Assembly (NCBI RefSeq): GCF_030418125.1
Contig: NZ_JAUHTR010000005.1
Coordinates: 186,001-250,000 of the forward strand
DNA length: 64,000 bases
Direction of reading: 5' to 3'
DNA from: Fictibacillus fluitans
GTDB taxonomy: Bacteria > Bacillota > Bacilli > Bacillales > Fictibacillaceae
The position numbers were made by a program, and so were the translations under genes. The notes under the pieces are model-generated. The model saw only the letters and a list, made by a program, of their open reading frames with translations, was not told where the DNA came from and made no database searches. The stretch's first letter is position 1; the number at the start of each line of letters is the position of its first letter. Below, one piece after another: positions 33,640 through 40,863 of this stretch.

Positions 33640-34512
33640 TTAGCCGTTGACGACCATGCCGCCATTAATATGAATAACCTGTCCCGACATATAAGAAGAA
33701 TCGTCCGAAGCCAACAGCACATAACCCGGTGCCAGTTCCTCCGGCTGCCCCACCCGTTTCATAGGGGTTTCCTGGCCAAAGCTGTCTACTGTCGATCTCG
33801 GCTGGCTCGCCGGGATGAGAGGTGTCCAGATCGGACCCGGGGAAATACCGTTTACCCGGATGCCCCGGTCGACGAGCTGAAGAGAAAGCGATCTCATAAA
33901 GCCAAGCACAGCCGCCTTGGAAGAGGCATAATCCAATCCGTTCTTTTGCCCCTTATAGGCAGAGTCGGAGGTTGTAAAGATAATGGTGCTTCCTTCTTTC
34001 ATGTGCGGAACGGCCTCTTTGGTGATATAGAACGCCCCAAATACATTCGTTTCATATGTGGTGACAAAATCCTCACAGTGAACATCCTCGATGCGGTCCT
34101 TCAGGATCGCTGTAGCTGCATTGCTGACGAGAATATCCAGCTTGCCGAATTTCTCAATCGTCTTCTGGACGGCTTCCTTGGCGAATGCTTCCTTCCTGAG
34201 ATCTCCCGGAATAAGCAGACATTGTACGCCTTCCTCTTCCACTGCTTCTTTTGTGAACTCGGCATCCTTGTGTTCGTCATAATAGACGATCGCCACATGG
34301 GCGCCTTCCTTCGCATATAACGAAGCGACAGCCCGTCCGATCCCGCTGTCGCCTCCGGTAATCAGTGCCACTCTATCCTTTAATTTGCCTGTTCCTTTGT
34401 ATTCCGCACGGTCGAACTGAGGGCGCAAGTACATGTCCTCTTCAATGCCCGGCAGCCGGTTCTGCTGTTCCGGTGGTGTATCTGTTGGATAACGCTGTTG
34501 GTCTTGATCCAT
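33640..34512 (-). CDS. SDR-family oxidoreductase (YdaD/YhdF-like stress dehydrogenase)
   Basis: 290 residues from ATG 34512 (GGGAGG seven bases before). A polar N-terminal extension (QQRYPTDTPPEQQNRLPGIE) precedes a classical SDR: cofactor loop ALITGGDSGIGRAVA, NNAG variant VSNAAT, catalytic Tyr/Lys in LDYASSKAAVL and end SGQVIHINGGMVVNG. The extension is typical of the general-stress SDRs YdaD, YhdF and YhxC/D of B. subtilis. Substrate unknown. Confidence 0.9.
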   Translation of the reverse strand: MDQDQQRYPTDTPPEQQNRLPGIEEDMYLRPQFDRAEYKGTGKLKDRVALITGGDSGIGRAVASLYAKEGAHVAIVYYDEHKDAEFTKEAVEEEGVQCLLIPGDLRKEAFAKEAVQKTIEKFGKLDILVSNAATAILKDRIEDVHCEDFVTTYETNVFGAFYITKEAVPHMKEGSTIIFTTSDSAYKGQKNGLDYASSKAAVLGFMRSLSLQLVDRGIRVNGISPGPIWTPLIPASQPRSTVDSFGQETPMKRVGQPEELAPGYVLLASDDSSYMSGQVIHINGGMVVNG

Positions 34513-34620
34513 ACTGAATCCTCCCTGTCTGATTGAAAAATTTAACAATGTACTTTTCCACATCCTGAGGGGAGGTAAACCACTGTTCACTTTCATAGAG
34601 AGAACTTTTCTATGAAAATG

Positions 34621-35394
34621 TCATTCAGCCACAAGGTTTAATAATCTTGTTTTACTCACCATGCCCGCCCGCTCCAGTGTCTTTTTAGAATTCGTATTGT
34701 AGTACCAGCAGCCGCAAATGGGAATCGTGTTATGTTCGTAGCACCACTGTTTCAAATGATGAATGACGGTTTGGCCGACTCCCTGCTGCCTGTAAGCCTT
34801 GTTGGTGAACATGCCAATACTCGCATATCCGCTGAGGAGCTTGCTGCGCTCCAATACACCGATTCCGAGCAGGACATCGTCTTTCGTGAACGTAAACAGC
34901 TCTCCTTTTTCCGCCATTTTATCTGCCTGCTGTAAAAAGTCACCCGAAACCTCTATGATTCTATGAACATCTTCTGGCCCCGCCGGGTGAAAAGTTCCGC
35001 CGGGATATAGAGTTTCCGGTAACAGTGGACGTTTACTGTCCTGAAAGAAATAGGCCTCCTTTTCAATCTTAAAATCCAGGTCCAATGCCATGCTTAAAAA
35101 GAGTTCATCACATGTGGGAACAAATAACGAACGGATCGAATAGTGTTCCAGCACGTGTTTAAACGTATCCTGAGCAAGGTGCAGATACGGCTGTGCGATA
35201 TAAAACTGGGTCAGCTTTTCGTTACTGTGGATAGCGAAGTACCCGATCAAAGTGGAACCATCGTACATCTGGTAAAACGCTGAATTCAAAATATGATTCT
35301 CTAAAAAGGAGTCGATGGGAGAGCTTAACGCTTTTATGTATTCCTCCGTTAGCTCTTTTACGTTATCGATGCTGCATGGTTTAAAATGACTCAT
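34621..35394 (-). CDS. GNAT acetyltransferase with N-terminal extra domain
   Basis: 257 residues from ATG 35394 (GGGAGG six bases before). The upstream open frame, over the germination gene, is not used. The first 120 residues form a degenerate GNAT-like half (LIGYFAIHSNEKLTQFYIAQPYL), and the C-terminal half is a full GNAT (SIGMFTNKAYRQQGVGQTVI, CGCWYYNTNSKKTLERAGM), so a tandem GNAT is likely. Substrate unknown. Confidence 0.82.
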   Translation of the reverse strand: MSHFKPCSIDNVKELTEEYIKALSSPIDSFLENHILNSAFYQMYDGSTLIGYFAIHSNEKLTQFYIAQPYLHLAQDTFKHVLEHYSIRSLFVPTCDELFLSMALDLDFKIEKEAYFFQDSKRPLLPETLYPGGTFHPAGPEDVHRIIEVSGDFLQQADKMAEKGELFTFTKDDVLLGIGVLERSKLLSGYASIGMFTNKAYRQQGVGQTVIHHLKQWCYEHNTIPICGCWYYNTNSKKTLERAGMVSKTRLLNLVAE

Positions 35395-35469
35395 GTGCTG
35401 CCTCCCTCTATTTAATGATCTGCTAAAATCTTCTACAGCTTCGATTGGATACCTTCCCGCCAAAATAAA

Positions 35470-35505
35470 AGAGAGCCGTTCAAAGACGGCCCTTTTGCTA
35501 CAGCA
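35470..35505 (-). terminator. Terminator of the first GerPA/GerPF-like gene
   Basis: Minus-strand GCCGT CTTTGA ACGGC with flanking pairs, then TCTCTTTTATTTT. Confidence 0.7.
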
Positions 35506-35734
35506 CACTATTTTTAACAGAGTTTGAATCAATGACATCCTGATCCGCCACCCAGATGATCGGAAGGTTGACAACGGTAAGATCTCCGTTGTCCTCACCG
35601 AATCCCTGGTTGGTTTTGTTTGAGCTGAACAGATCGAGCTGCTGGACCGGCCCAAAAGCGAGAGTGGCCGAACGGTCCATTGTATTGACTTTAAACCCAA
35701 GCATGTTAACGACCATGGGTGAAAACAGCACCAT
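35498..35734 (-). CDS. Short spore germination protein, GerPA/GerPF-like
   Basis: 78 residues. The opening VNMLGFKVNTMDRSATLAFGPVQQL, the KTNQGFGEDNGD centre and the ending DQDVIDSNSVK are the pattern of GerPA/GerPF-family proteins and of B. subtilis YdgA/YdgB. These small proteins sit in the inner coat and help germinants permeate. It lies about 20 bases after a second member of the family and probably shares its transcript. Sporulation control is expected; no sigma-K promoter could be defended. Confidence 0.75.
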   Translation of the reverse strand: MVLFSPMVVNMLGFKVNTMDRSATLAFGPVQQLDLFSSNKTNQGFGEDNGDLTVVNLPIIWVADQDVIDSNSVKNSVL

Positions 35735-35754
35735 GTGAACCTCCTGCTTTTTTG

Positions 35755-36018
35755 TCAGACCTTCTCAATCAGTGAAGGGATTTCCCGTCCGTACGATGAC
35801 TGTGTAACCGGTGAATCAACAGCATCCCTGTCATCCACTGAATTGTCGTTGCCAATAAACCTCGCATCATCTCCAAAACTTTGGCCGAAGCCCTGATTTT
35901 TTTTATCTGAATTGTGCCAGTCAGACAAGTAATTCTCCCCGATATTCACCGCCGACGCATTTTCAAAGGAATTAATTTTAAAAAGAAAAATATTTATAAC
36001 AATAGAAGGTGAACCCAC
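35755..36018 (-). CDS. Short spore germination protein, GerPA/GerPF-like
   Basis: 87 residues starting at GTG with GGAGG nine bases before. INIFLFKINSFENASAVNIGENYLSDW and KKNQGFGQSFGD match the family core (K.NQGFG..GD) shared with the genes at 35498 and 36587. First gene of a probable two-gene unit, divergent from the Hsp20-like coat gene. Confidence 0.75.
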   Translation of the reverse strand: MGSPSIVINIFLFKINSFENASAVNIGENYLSDWHNSDKKNQGFGQSFGDDARFIGNDNSVDDRDAVDSPVTQSSYGREIPSLIEKV

Positions 36019-36095
36019 TAATTTCTCCCTCCTTTTCCCCTAAATATATGTTTGTTCCCTGTAAATATGTTTGCTTGAATTCTGGAGGTGCTTGA

Positions 36096-36590
36096 ATGGA
36101 CGTCGATAAATTGCAACAGTGGCTGGAGCTCGCGCAAAAGGTACAGGGAAACGATTTCTGGAACAGTATTTTTGATGGTCCTCCGGGCGGGCAAATCGGC
36201 CAGGTCAACAACCAGCAGGATGCACGGCACCGGTATAACCAATACGGGCCCAGCCAAAGCGCCCCTTCACCCCAGGCGGAATTTCCTAAGGTCGATATTT
36301 ACACGAACAACCGGGAATGGATGATCGTGATTGATCTTCCCGGCATCCGGAAGGAAGATGTGAATCTCTCCATGTCAGCCAACAACCTGACAATCAAAGG
36401 CGTACTGCACTCTCCCTACAAAGATGCCACCGTCGTCAAAGCCGAACGGCCCACTGGCCATTTCGAACGGACCATACAGCTGCCTGAACTGATTAACGAG
36501 ACCCGGACGGCTGCCCGCTTTTTTAATGGAGTGCTCGAAGTAAGAATCATGCGCAACCTGACCCCAGAGCGGAATATACGGATTGATTAG
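36096..36590 (+). CDS. Hsp20-like spore coat protein (CotP/CotM type)
   Basis: 164 residues. A short helical N-terminus and Gln/Pro-rich linker precede an alpha-crystallin domain (about 70-160: FPKVDIYTNNREWMIVIDLP GIRKEDVNLSMSANNLTIKG, FERTIQLPE, ARFFNGVLEVRI). GGAGG lies seven bases before the ATG. In B. subtilis cotP is next to ydgA/ydgB, which encode short GerPA/GerPF-like proteins; here three such genes surround it, supporting a coat role. It overlaps the convergent germination gene by four bases. Confidence 0.82.
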   Translation: MDVDKLQQWLELAQKVQGNDFWNSIFDGPPGGQIGQVNNQQDARHRYNQYGPSQSAPSPQAEFPKVDIYTNNREWMIVIDLPGIRKEDVNLSMSANNLTIKGVLHSPYKDATVVKAERPTGHFERTIQLPELINETRTAARFFNGVLEVRIMRNLTPERNIRID

Positions 36591-36817
36591 CGGCGGTTAT
36601 TTTCTGTTTCACTATCGCTTACATCATTATCATTTGTTCTGTATGTTTCAGACATATGGTGAGGAAAATCACCATTGCTCTCGCCAAAAGCCGAATTCTT
36701 TTTCGTCGTATTATAGACCCGGCTCCGAACCGTCTGGCCAAACGAAAGCAAGCAGTTAGTGCCCATTTTGTTCAGATCAAGAAAACCTAGATTCACTTTG
36801 GATGAGGAAAACTTCAT
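36587..36817 (-). CDS. Short spore germination protein, GerPA/GerPF-like
   Basis: 76 residues. LDLNKMGTNCLLSFGQTVRS, KKNSAFGESNGDF and DNDVSDSET parallel the two other short germination proteins in this cluster. Its stop overlaps the stop of the Hsp20-like gene in convergent arrangement. AAAGG lies about ten bases before the ATG. Confidence 0.68.
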   Translation of the reverse strand: MKFSSSKVNLGFLDLNKMGTNCLLSFGQTVRSRVYNTTKKNSAFGESNGDFPHHMSETYRTNDNDVSDSETENNRR

Positions 36818-36927
36818 TCAGGATCATCCTTTCTCTTTTTGGATAACAATCAGACATGTTCTCTTTTTTATTTCATAGACTAGAGTACAAGCCGGATTAT
36901 TAAGCTAACGGAAGCGCGGGATAGCCT

Positions 36928-37323
36928 ATGCCTTTTTTTAAAACCATACTCAACGCCATTACAAATCATGATAAAAACATGGAGGAAATTCACCTGCACC
37001 TTAAACAGCTGCAGGCCGAGCTTTCGGAATTAAAAAAAGACAACGACGTCACGCCGCCCGTTGTCATTGAACATATCAATATTGAAACCCTGAGGATTGA
37101 TAAATACGACCTGACCAATAACTTCGCCAACCTTGGCATCAAGGACCTCCACGGCAAATTGAACATCGGGGCCAACTATGGCCAGGGAATGAGCCTTGAA
37201 CCAGACAGTGATCTGGCCAAAAACACCAGCAGCGCAATGAAAAAAATGACTGAGAAAAAAGAAAAAGTTCAGCAAAAAAAGGACGGGCCGAGCTATTCCA
37301 TCAAAGGCCGTCCTTCCACATAA
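36928..37323 (+). CDS. GerPC-like spore protein
   Basis: 131 residues. A coiled-coil N-terminus (EEIHLHLKQLQAELSELKKD) is followed by a beta-rich IEHINIETLRIDKYDLTNNF with LHGKLNIGANYG, the core seen in GerPC-type proteins, and a Lys-rich tail. GerPC is part of the GerP set needed for germinant access. Ribosome-binding site is weak (GGGATAG), so the start is uncertain. Placed beside three GerPA/GerPF-like genes. Confidence 0.65.
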   Translation: MPFFKTILNAITNHDKNMEEIHLHLKQLQAELSELKKDNDVTPPVVIEHINIETLRIDKYDLTNNFANLGIKDLHGKLNIGANYGQGMSLEPDSDLAKNTSSAMKKMTEKKEKVQQKKDGPSYSIKGRPST

Positions 37324-37361
37324 AAGGACTGAATTGGCTTGATAACAATTCAGTCCTTAAT
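37321..37361. terminator. Terminator between GerPC-like and Nudix genes
   Basis: GGACTGAATTG ... CAATTCAGTCC, eleven pairs, followed by TTAATTGTTT; serves the plus-strand gene and perhaps the convergent one. Confidence 0.75.
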
Positions 37362-37364
37362 TGT

Positions 37365-37964
37365 TTACTTAACCGTTTCCTGTATCCGCTCAAACACATC
37401 TCTATAATAATCCACTTGATCCACAAAATCCGCTTTGTTCACCCGTTTTGTTTGTTGGCCCGGGTGCACCTCAAGAACTTCTATATCCTGTGCCTTCCCT
37501 TTGAACAGATCAATCCCATCCTGCAGCTTAATTTTATAAATCGCATCGACTTCTTCCTTTTGAAGGGAAAACGCGGGCAATTGGTCACATGGATAGAGAA
37601 AAACATGGCAAAATTCCCGGTCCCACATCGTGTCCTGTTTGATTTCGGTTTTAATGATACTGAGTGGAATGAGCTCCTCAAAGGTTACGGAAACACCCAG
37701 TTCCTCCTCGATCTCCCTGGTCCCATCGTGAACCCGTTCATCGGCCATTAAATGTCCGGCTGAAGTAATGTCCAACAAGCATGGATAATCCTTTTTCACT
37801 TCTGCCCGTTTTTGCAGCAGAATATAACGCTCTGATCCTTCCAGCAGCGTAAACCAGCAATGAAAGGTTTCATGCCAGACGCCATCTCTATGTACATCTT
37901 CTCTTGTTTTCTGTCCGATACACTTCATCTGCTCATCGAATATTCTTACTACCTCACTGTTCAT
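37365..37964 (-). CDS. Nudix hydrolase, IPP-isomerase-like
   Basis: 199 residues. The opening VVRIFDEQMKCIGQKTREDVH RDGVWHETFHCW is that of the Idi-like Nudix group (B. subtilis YfcD/YqkG relatives). The Nudix box spans LLDITSAGHLMADERVHDGT REIEEELGV (GHL replaces the common GGH). Single gene, good GGAG site before the ATG. Substrate unknown. Confidence 0.85.
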   Translation of the reverse strand: MNSEVVRIFDEQMKCIGQKTREDVHRDGVWHETFHCWFTLLEGSERYILLQKRAEVKKDYPCLLDITSAGHLMADERVHDGTREIEEELGVSVTFEELIPLSIIKTEIKQDTMWDREFCHVFLYPCDQLPAFSLQKEEVDAIYKIKLQDGIDLFKGKAQDIEVLEVHPGQQTKRVNKADFVDQVDYYRDVFERIQETVK

Positions 37965-38023
37965 ATTTTACGGCTCCTTCAAACGTGTTCTGCTATCCGA
38001 TTTCATTGTATCAGTTTATAACA

Positions 38024-38056
38024 GTAAAAGGCCGCCCCAAGAGAGCCAGCCTTATT
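38024..38056 (-). terminator. Terminator of the 38-39 kb pair
   Basis: Minus-strand AAGGCTG ... CGGCCTT then TTACTG, directly after the stop. Confidence 0.55.
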
Positions 38057-38057
38057 T

Positions 38058-38534
38058 TCAATCTTCTATATGAAATTTGCTCTTTACTGATTTACAGGCA
38101 ACAATCAAAACAGCCGCTGCTCCAACAAGGACAAGAAAGCCAATCCATGGATTGGCTTCCACTTCACTCATGAAGCTTCCAACCATGTTGGATTCCTGAT
38201 ATTTATGTTCCCTTATGGCTTTAATGTATTTTCCGCCAGGCTCCTGAACGGCAATCGCTTTATCGGTGCTGATGCCTTTGATCTTAAAATACTTCGTTCC
38301 CTTTTTATATTGATTGGAAAAGTTTCCGTTGTAGTCCCCTTCCTGGTCCGAATACTTGGTCACCTTACCAATCTCTTTCCCCACTTGTTCCACGTATTCC
38401 TCACTAATCGAATACGTGTAATGATCCCAGACCACAAACGGATAGGCCCACTTGGCTGAAGCATGATGGCCTGAAAAGATCTGCCCTGCGATAAGTAAAG
38501 CAAAAAAGAATGAAATACATTTTAGCATTTTCAT
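38058..38534 (-). CDS. Exported protein with C-terminal membrane anchor
   Basis: 158 residues. An N-terminal signal peptide (MKMLKCISFFFALLIAGQIFSGHHASA) precedes a 100-residue soluble part (YTYSISEEYVEQVGKEIGKV) and a C-terminal helix (WIGFLVLVGAAAVLIVACKS) with basic tail. So the central part faces outside. Follows a lipoprotein gene by 16 bases. No family recognised. Confidence 0.75.
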   Translation of the reverse strand: MKMLKCISFFFALLIAGQIFSGHHASAKWAYPFVVWDHYTYSISEEYVEQVGKEIGKVTKYSDQEGDYNGNFSNQYKKGTKYFKIKGISTDKAIAVQEPGGKYIKAIREHKYQESNMVGSFMSEVEANPWIGFLVLVGAAAVLIVACKSVKSKFHIED

Positions 38535-38550
38535 AAGCTGCTGTCCCCTT

Positions 38551-39099
38551 CTACTTGATCGAATTCGCAATTCCCAGAAGCTCTTTTTCAAGCTGCTTTT
38601 GGGTGTACTCCGAGGCAAACATGTGTCGCAGATCGTATTCTTCTCCATCCCGAACCCAGAAAAGCTCGGCATAGTTTCCAAAGTAGGCGAAATAGGCACT
38701 TGTGCCATCAGCCAGCTCCAGCATTTTTACGTATTTTTTTTGCTTGATCAAATCATTCACTAAATTTTTATGGTTGAAAATTGTAATTGTAATAAACCCT
38801 TTTTCCGTATTTTCATCTTTTCGTATGTACTGCGTCTCCAGCTGAAGCTTTTCTTTTTTCCCCCAATCGGTAATCACCACTTTTGGCGGCTTGTATTTGT
38901 ATGGAATGTATTGTGGCAGGTGTGCTTTAAATGGGAGAACATCCTCACTTTTTTCAAGGGAAACCGGTTTGTATGACCGTGGATAATGACCTTTCGAATG
39001 CGTGTCCAGCTTCATTTCTCCATCCGCCAGCATGGAACCCTGACATGACGTTAACACGGTTACCAGCAATGCCGCTGCAACTGCCCCTGCTTTTCTCAA
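38551..39099 (-). CDS. Lipoprotein, DUF4367-like
   Basis: 182 residues from TTG 39099 with GGGGGTGGGG just before; the longer upstream frame is not convincing. Lipobox VLTSCQGS near residue 20. The mature part LPQYIPYKYKPPKVVITDW ... ADGTSAYFAYFGNYAELFWV ... LEKELLGIANSIK follows the DUF4367 pattern seen in anti-sigma-linked extracytoplasmic domains. Cotranscribed with the anchored protein downstream. Confidence 0.75.
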   Translation of the reverse strand: MRKAGAVAAALLVTVLTSCQGSMLADGEMKLDTHSKGHYPRSYKPVSLEKSEDVLPFKAHLPQYIPYKYKPPKVVITDWGKKEKLQLETQYIRKDENTEKGFITITIFNHKNLVNDLIKQKKYVKMLELADGTSAYFAYFGNYAELFWVRDGEEYDLRHMFASEYTQKQLEKELLGIANSIK

Positions 39100-39249
39100 T
39101 GCCCCACCCCCGATTCTGTTACCTAAATCATACCATTTCTTTCGTGCCTTCCGGACAAGCAATCGTACGCAAGTTTCGACGTTTTTTGTGGCCGTATGTT
39201 TCAAGAGAACCCGGGAATTACTAAACCAACAAGTATTTTGGAGGCCGTT

Positions 39250-39675
39250 ATGTTGTTTTCAAAAAAACATCGAAAGGTAAAACCGTCCCAAAGCAAGGTG
39301 CTTAAACAACTTGAAAAACAGAACAGCAATCATGAAGCCCCTTTACATTCTCAACTATCTGAAAATGAGGCTGAGCTGAAGGATGTGTTTACAAACTGCT
39401 CCGACGTGGTCTTTCGCCATGTCCTCGATTTGGACAGCCATCAATATTTAATTGTCTATATTGATGGAATGGTGGATCCGGAAAGCCTGGATGAAGATGT
39501 AATCAAGCCGCTGGTTAGCCATTCTTCTTCCTCTAATCAGAAAAATCGATCTTCCTTTCATCAGTGGAAAACCACAGTGGGATTAACCAAACAGAGAAGC
39601 CCTCTCCCGCTTTATGCGGAGAGGGCTTTAGCTGGCTCGTTGTTTTTTTCAAAGAAGTTGGAGGAAATTCTGTAA
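39250..39675 (+). pseudogene. Truncated gerA-type germination receptor subunit A
   Basis: ATG 39250 with GGAGG five bases before. The first 85 residues (HRKVKPSQSKVLKQLEKQNS, LKDVFTNCSDVVFRHVLD, YLIVYIDGMVDPESLDEDVI KPLVS) match the N-terminal hydrophilic domain of GerA-family A subunits, which are normally about 480-530 residues with membrane helices. Homology stops near codon 95; the rest of the frame is unrelated and reads through a terminator-like hairpin. The membrane part and genes for B and C subunits are absent. Lies at the left edge of the polysaccharide locus, so the deletion or insertion may have removed the rest. Confidence 0.8.
39597..39628 (+). terminator. Terminator inside the truncated gerA frame
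   Basis: AGCCCTCTCCCGC TTTAT GCGGAGAGGGCTT, twelve pairs. Its place inside the open frame shows that the frame past about 39530 is not original coding sequence. Confidence 0.65.
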
Positions 39676-39817
39676 TCAGCATGAGGACGCATACTGCGTT
39701 TGATGCCCCCTGTAGGTCAGCGATTCCGACCTTCTTATTAAGCCAATGAAATAAATGATGTTACCTTTGGTTGTACGGTGAAAAAAATGCCGGAGCACAT
39801 CACGCAGTCTCATTCAT

Positions 39818-40798
39818 TCAGTTCTCAACACTTGCCGTCTGTCCTTTTAAGTGATTTTGGAGAAACTTTAGCTTTTCCATTTGAAAGGGAGAGGTATACT
39901 CATGACCAAAATAGCGGTATACTTTTAACTCTTTTTCAGTTTGCAGATGATTATAGACCGCAAATACGGTCGATGGTGGAGTAATATCATCAATTAATCC
40001 GATTGACATCAGGGTTGTACACGTGACCATCGGAGCCAGATTCATAACATCAAAGTAAGAGAGTGTCTCCATCGTTTGTTCCTCCAGTTCAGGCCTTGTA
40101 TTCCGGCGGAAGAAATCATTAATTTCAAGATACGGACCTTGTGTTGCGACATCAATGGACCGCTGAAAATGGCTTAGAAAAGGATGGATTGAAACAACTA
40201 CTGCAGGTATTGGAGAAAGGGCTGCTGCAGCTAAAGCAATCCCGCCTCCCTGGCTTCCCCCTATTACACCGATTCGTTTGTGATCCACTTCCTCAAACCG
40301 GGATAATACTTCAACAGCACGTACAGCATCCATATACACCCCCCGGTAATAGTAGGTTTCTTTATCCAATACCCCTTTCGTCAGCCAGCCCGAAGAATGA
40401 CCGTGCGAAGATACCATGTTATCTTCGCTGCCTTGTTGGCCTCTTGCTAGCATACCAAACACCGCATAGCCATGCAGAGCCCAATTTACCGTTTCATGGA
40501 TTCCCCCATCAAAACTATAGTTGTAGCCATGGTACCAAACCAGACCTGGATAAATGCCCATTTTCTTTGGTCGTGCATAATAGCCTCTTATTTCGGCACC
40601 CCTAAATCCTCGATAGACAACTTCATAAACGTCTACCCGATCGGAGGGGTAATCCACTTTATCCATAGTACAGTTAACTGGATGTTCTGCAAGTTCTTCC
40701 TTCGTAAGGGTCCAAAAATTTATAAAATCTTCTCTCTTTGTAAGGTCAGGTTTGTATATTTTTAATTCTTCCAATGGCAGATCGTAAGGTTGAAGCAT
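39818..40798 (-). CDS. CE7 acetyl esterase (acetylxylan esterase / cephalosporin C deacetylase family)
   Basis: 326 residues, alpha/beta hydrolase with no signal peptide, hence cytoplasmic. Motifs: LVWYHGYNYSFDGG (RGQ/HGY oxyanion region), FGMLARGQQGSEDN, nucleophile Ser in GVIGGSQGGGIALAAAALS, Asp in GLIDDITPPST and His in YFGHEYTS. Family length fits (about 320). It would remove acetyl groups from imported oligosaccharides. Last gene of the PL8 operon; a hairpin separates it from the PL8 gene. Confidence 0.92.
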   Translation of the reverse strand: MLQPYDLPLEELKIYKPDLTKREDFINFWTLTKEELAEHPVNCTMDKVDYPSDRVDVYEVVYRGFRGAEIRGYYARPKKMGIYPGLVWYHGYNYSFDGGIHETVNWALHGYAVFGMLARGQQGSEDNMVSSHGHSSGWLTKGVLDKETYYYRGVYMDAVRAVEVLSRFEEVDHKRIGVIGGSQGGGIALAAAALSPIPAVVVSIHPFLSHFQRSIDVATQGPYLEINDFFRRNTRPELEEQTMETLSYFDVMNLAPMVTCTTLMSIGLIDDITPPSTVFAVYNHLQTEKELKVYRYFGHEYTSPFQMEKLKFLQNHLKGQTASVEN

Positions 40799-40825
40799 TT
40801 CTATACTCCTTTCACGATTAAAGAA

Positions 40826-40854
40826 CGGACCTCCATCTGATTAACGAAGGTCCG
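40826..40854 (-). other. Intergenic hairpin between PL8 and CE7 genes
   Basis: Minus-strand GCGGACCTTC ... GAGGTCCG stem; the tail TTCTTTAATC is only modestly U-rich. May be a partial terminator or mRNA stabiliser. Confidence 0.5.
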
Positions 40855-40863
40855 CTATACAAT

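Noticed and set aside
35395-35700. N-terminal extension of the GNAT gene at 34621.
   Set aside because: It runs over the short germination gene in another frame, and ATG 35394 has a perfect ribosome site.
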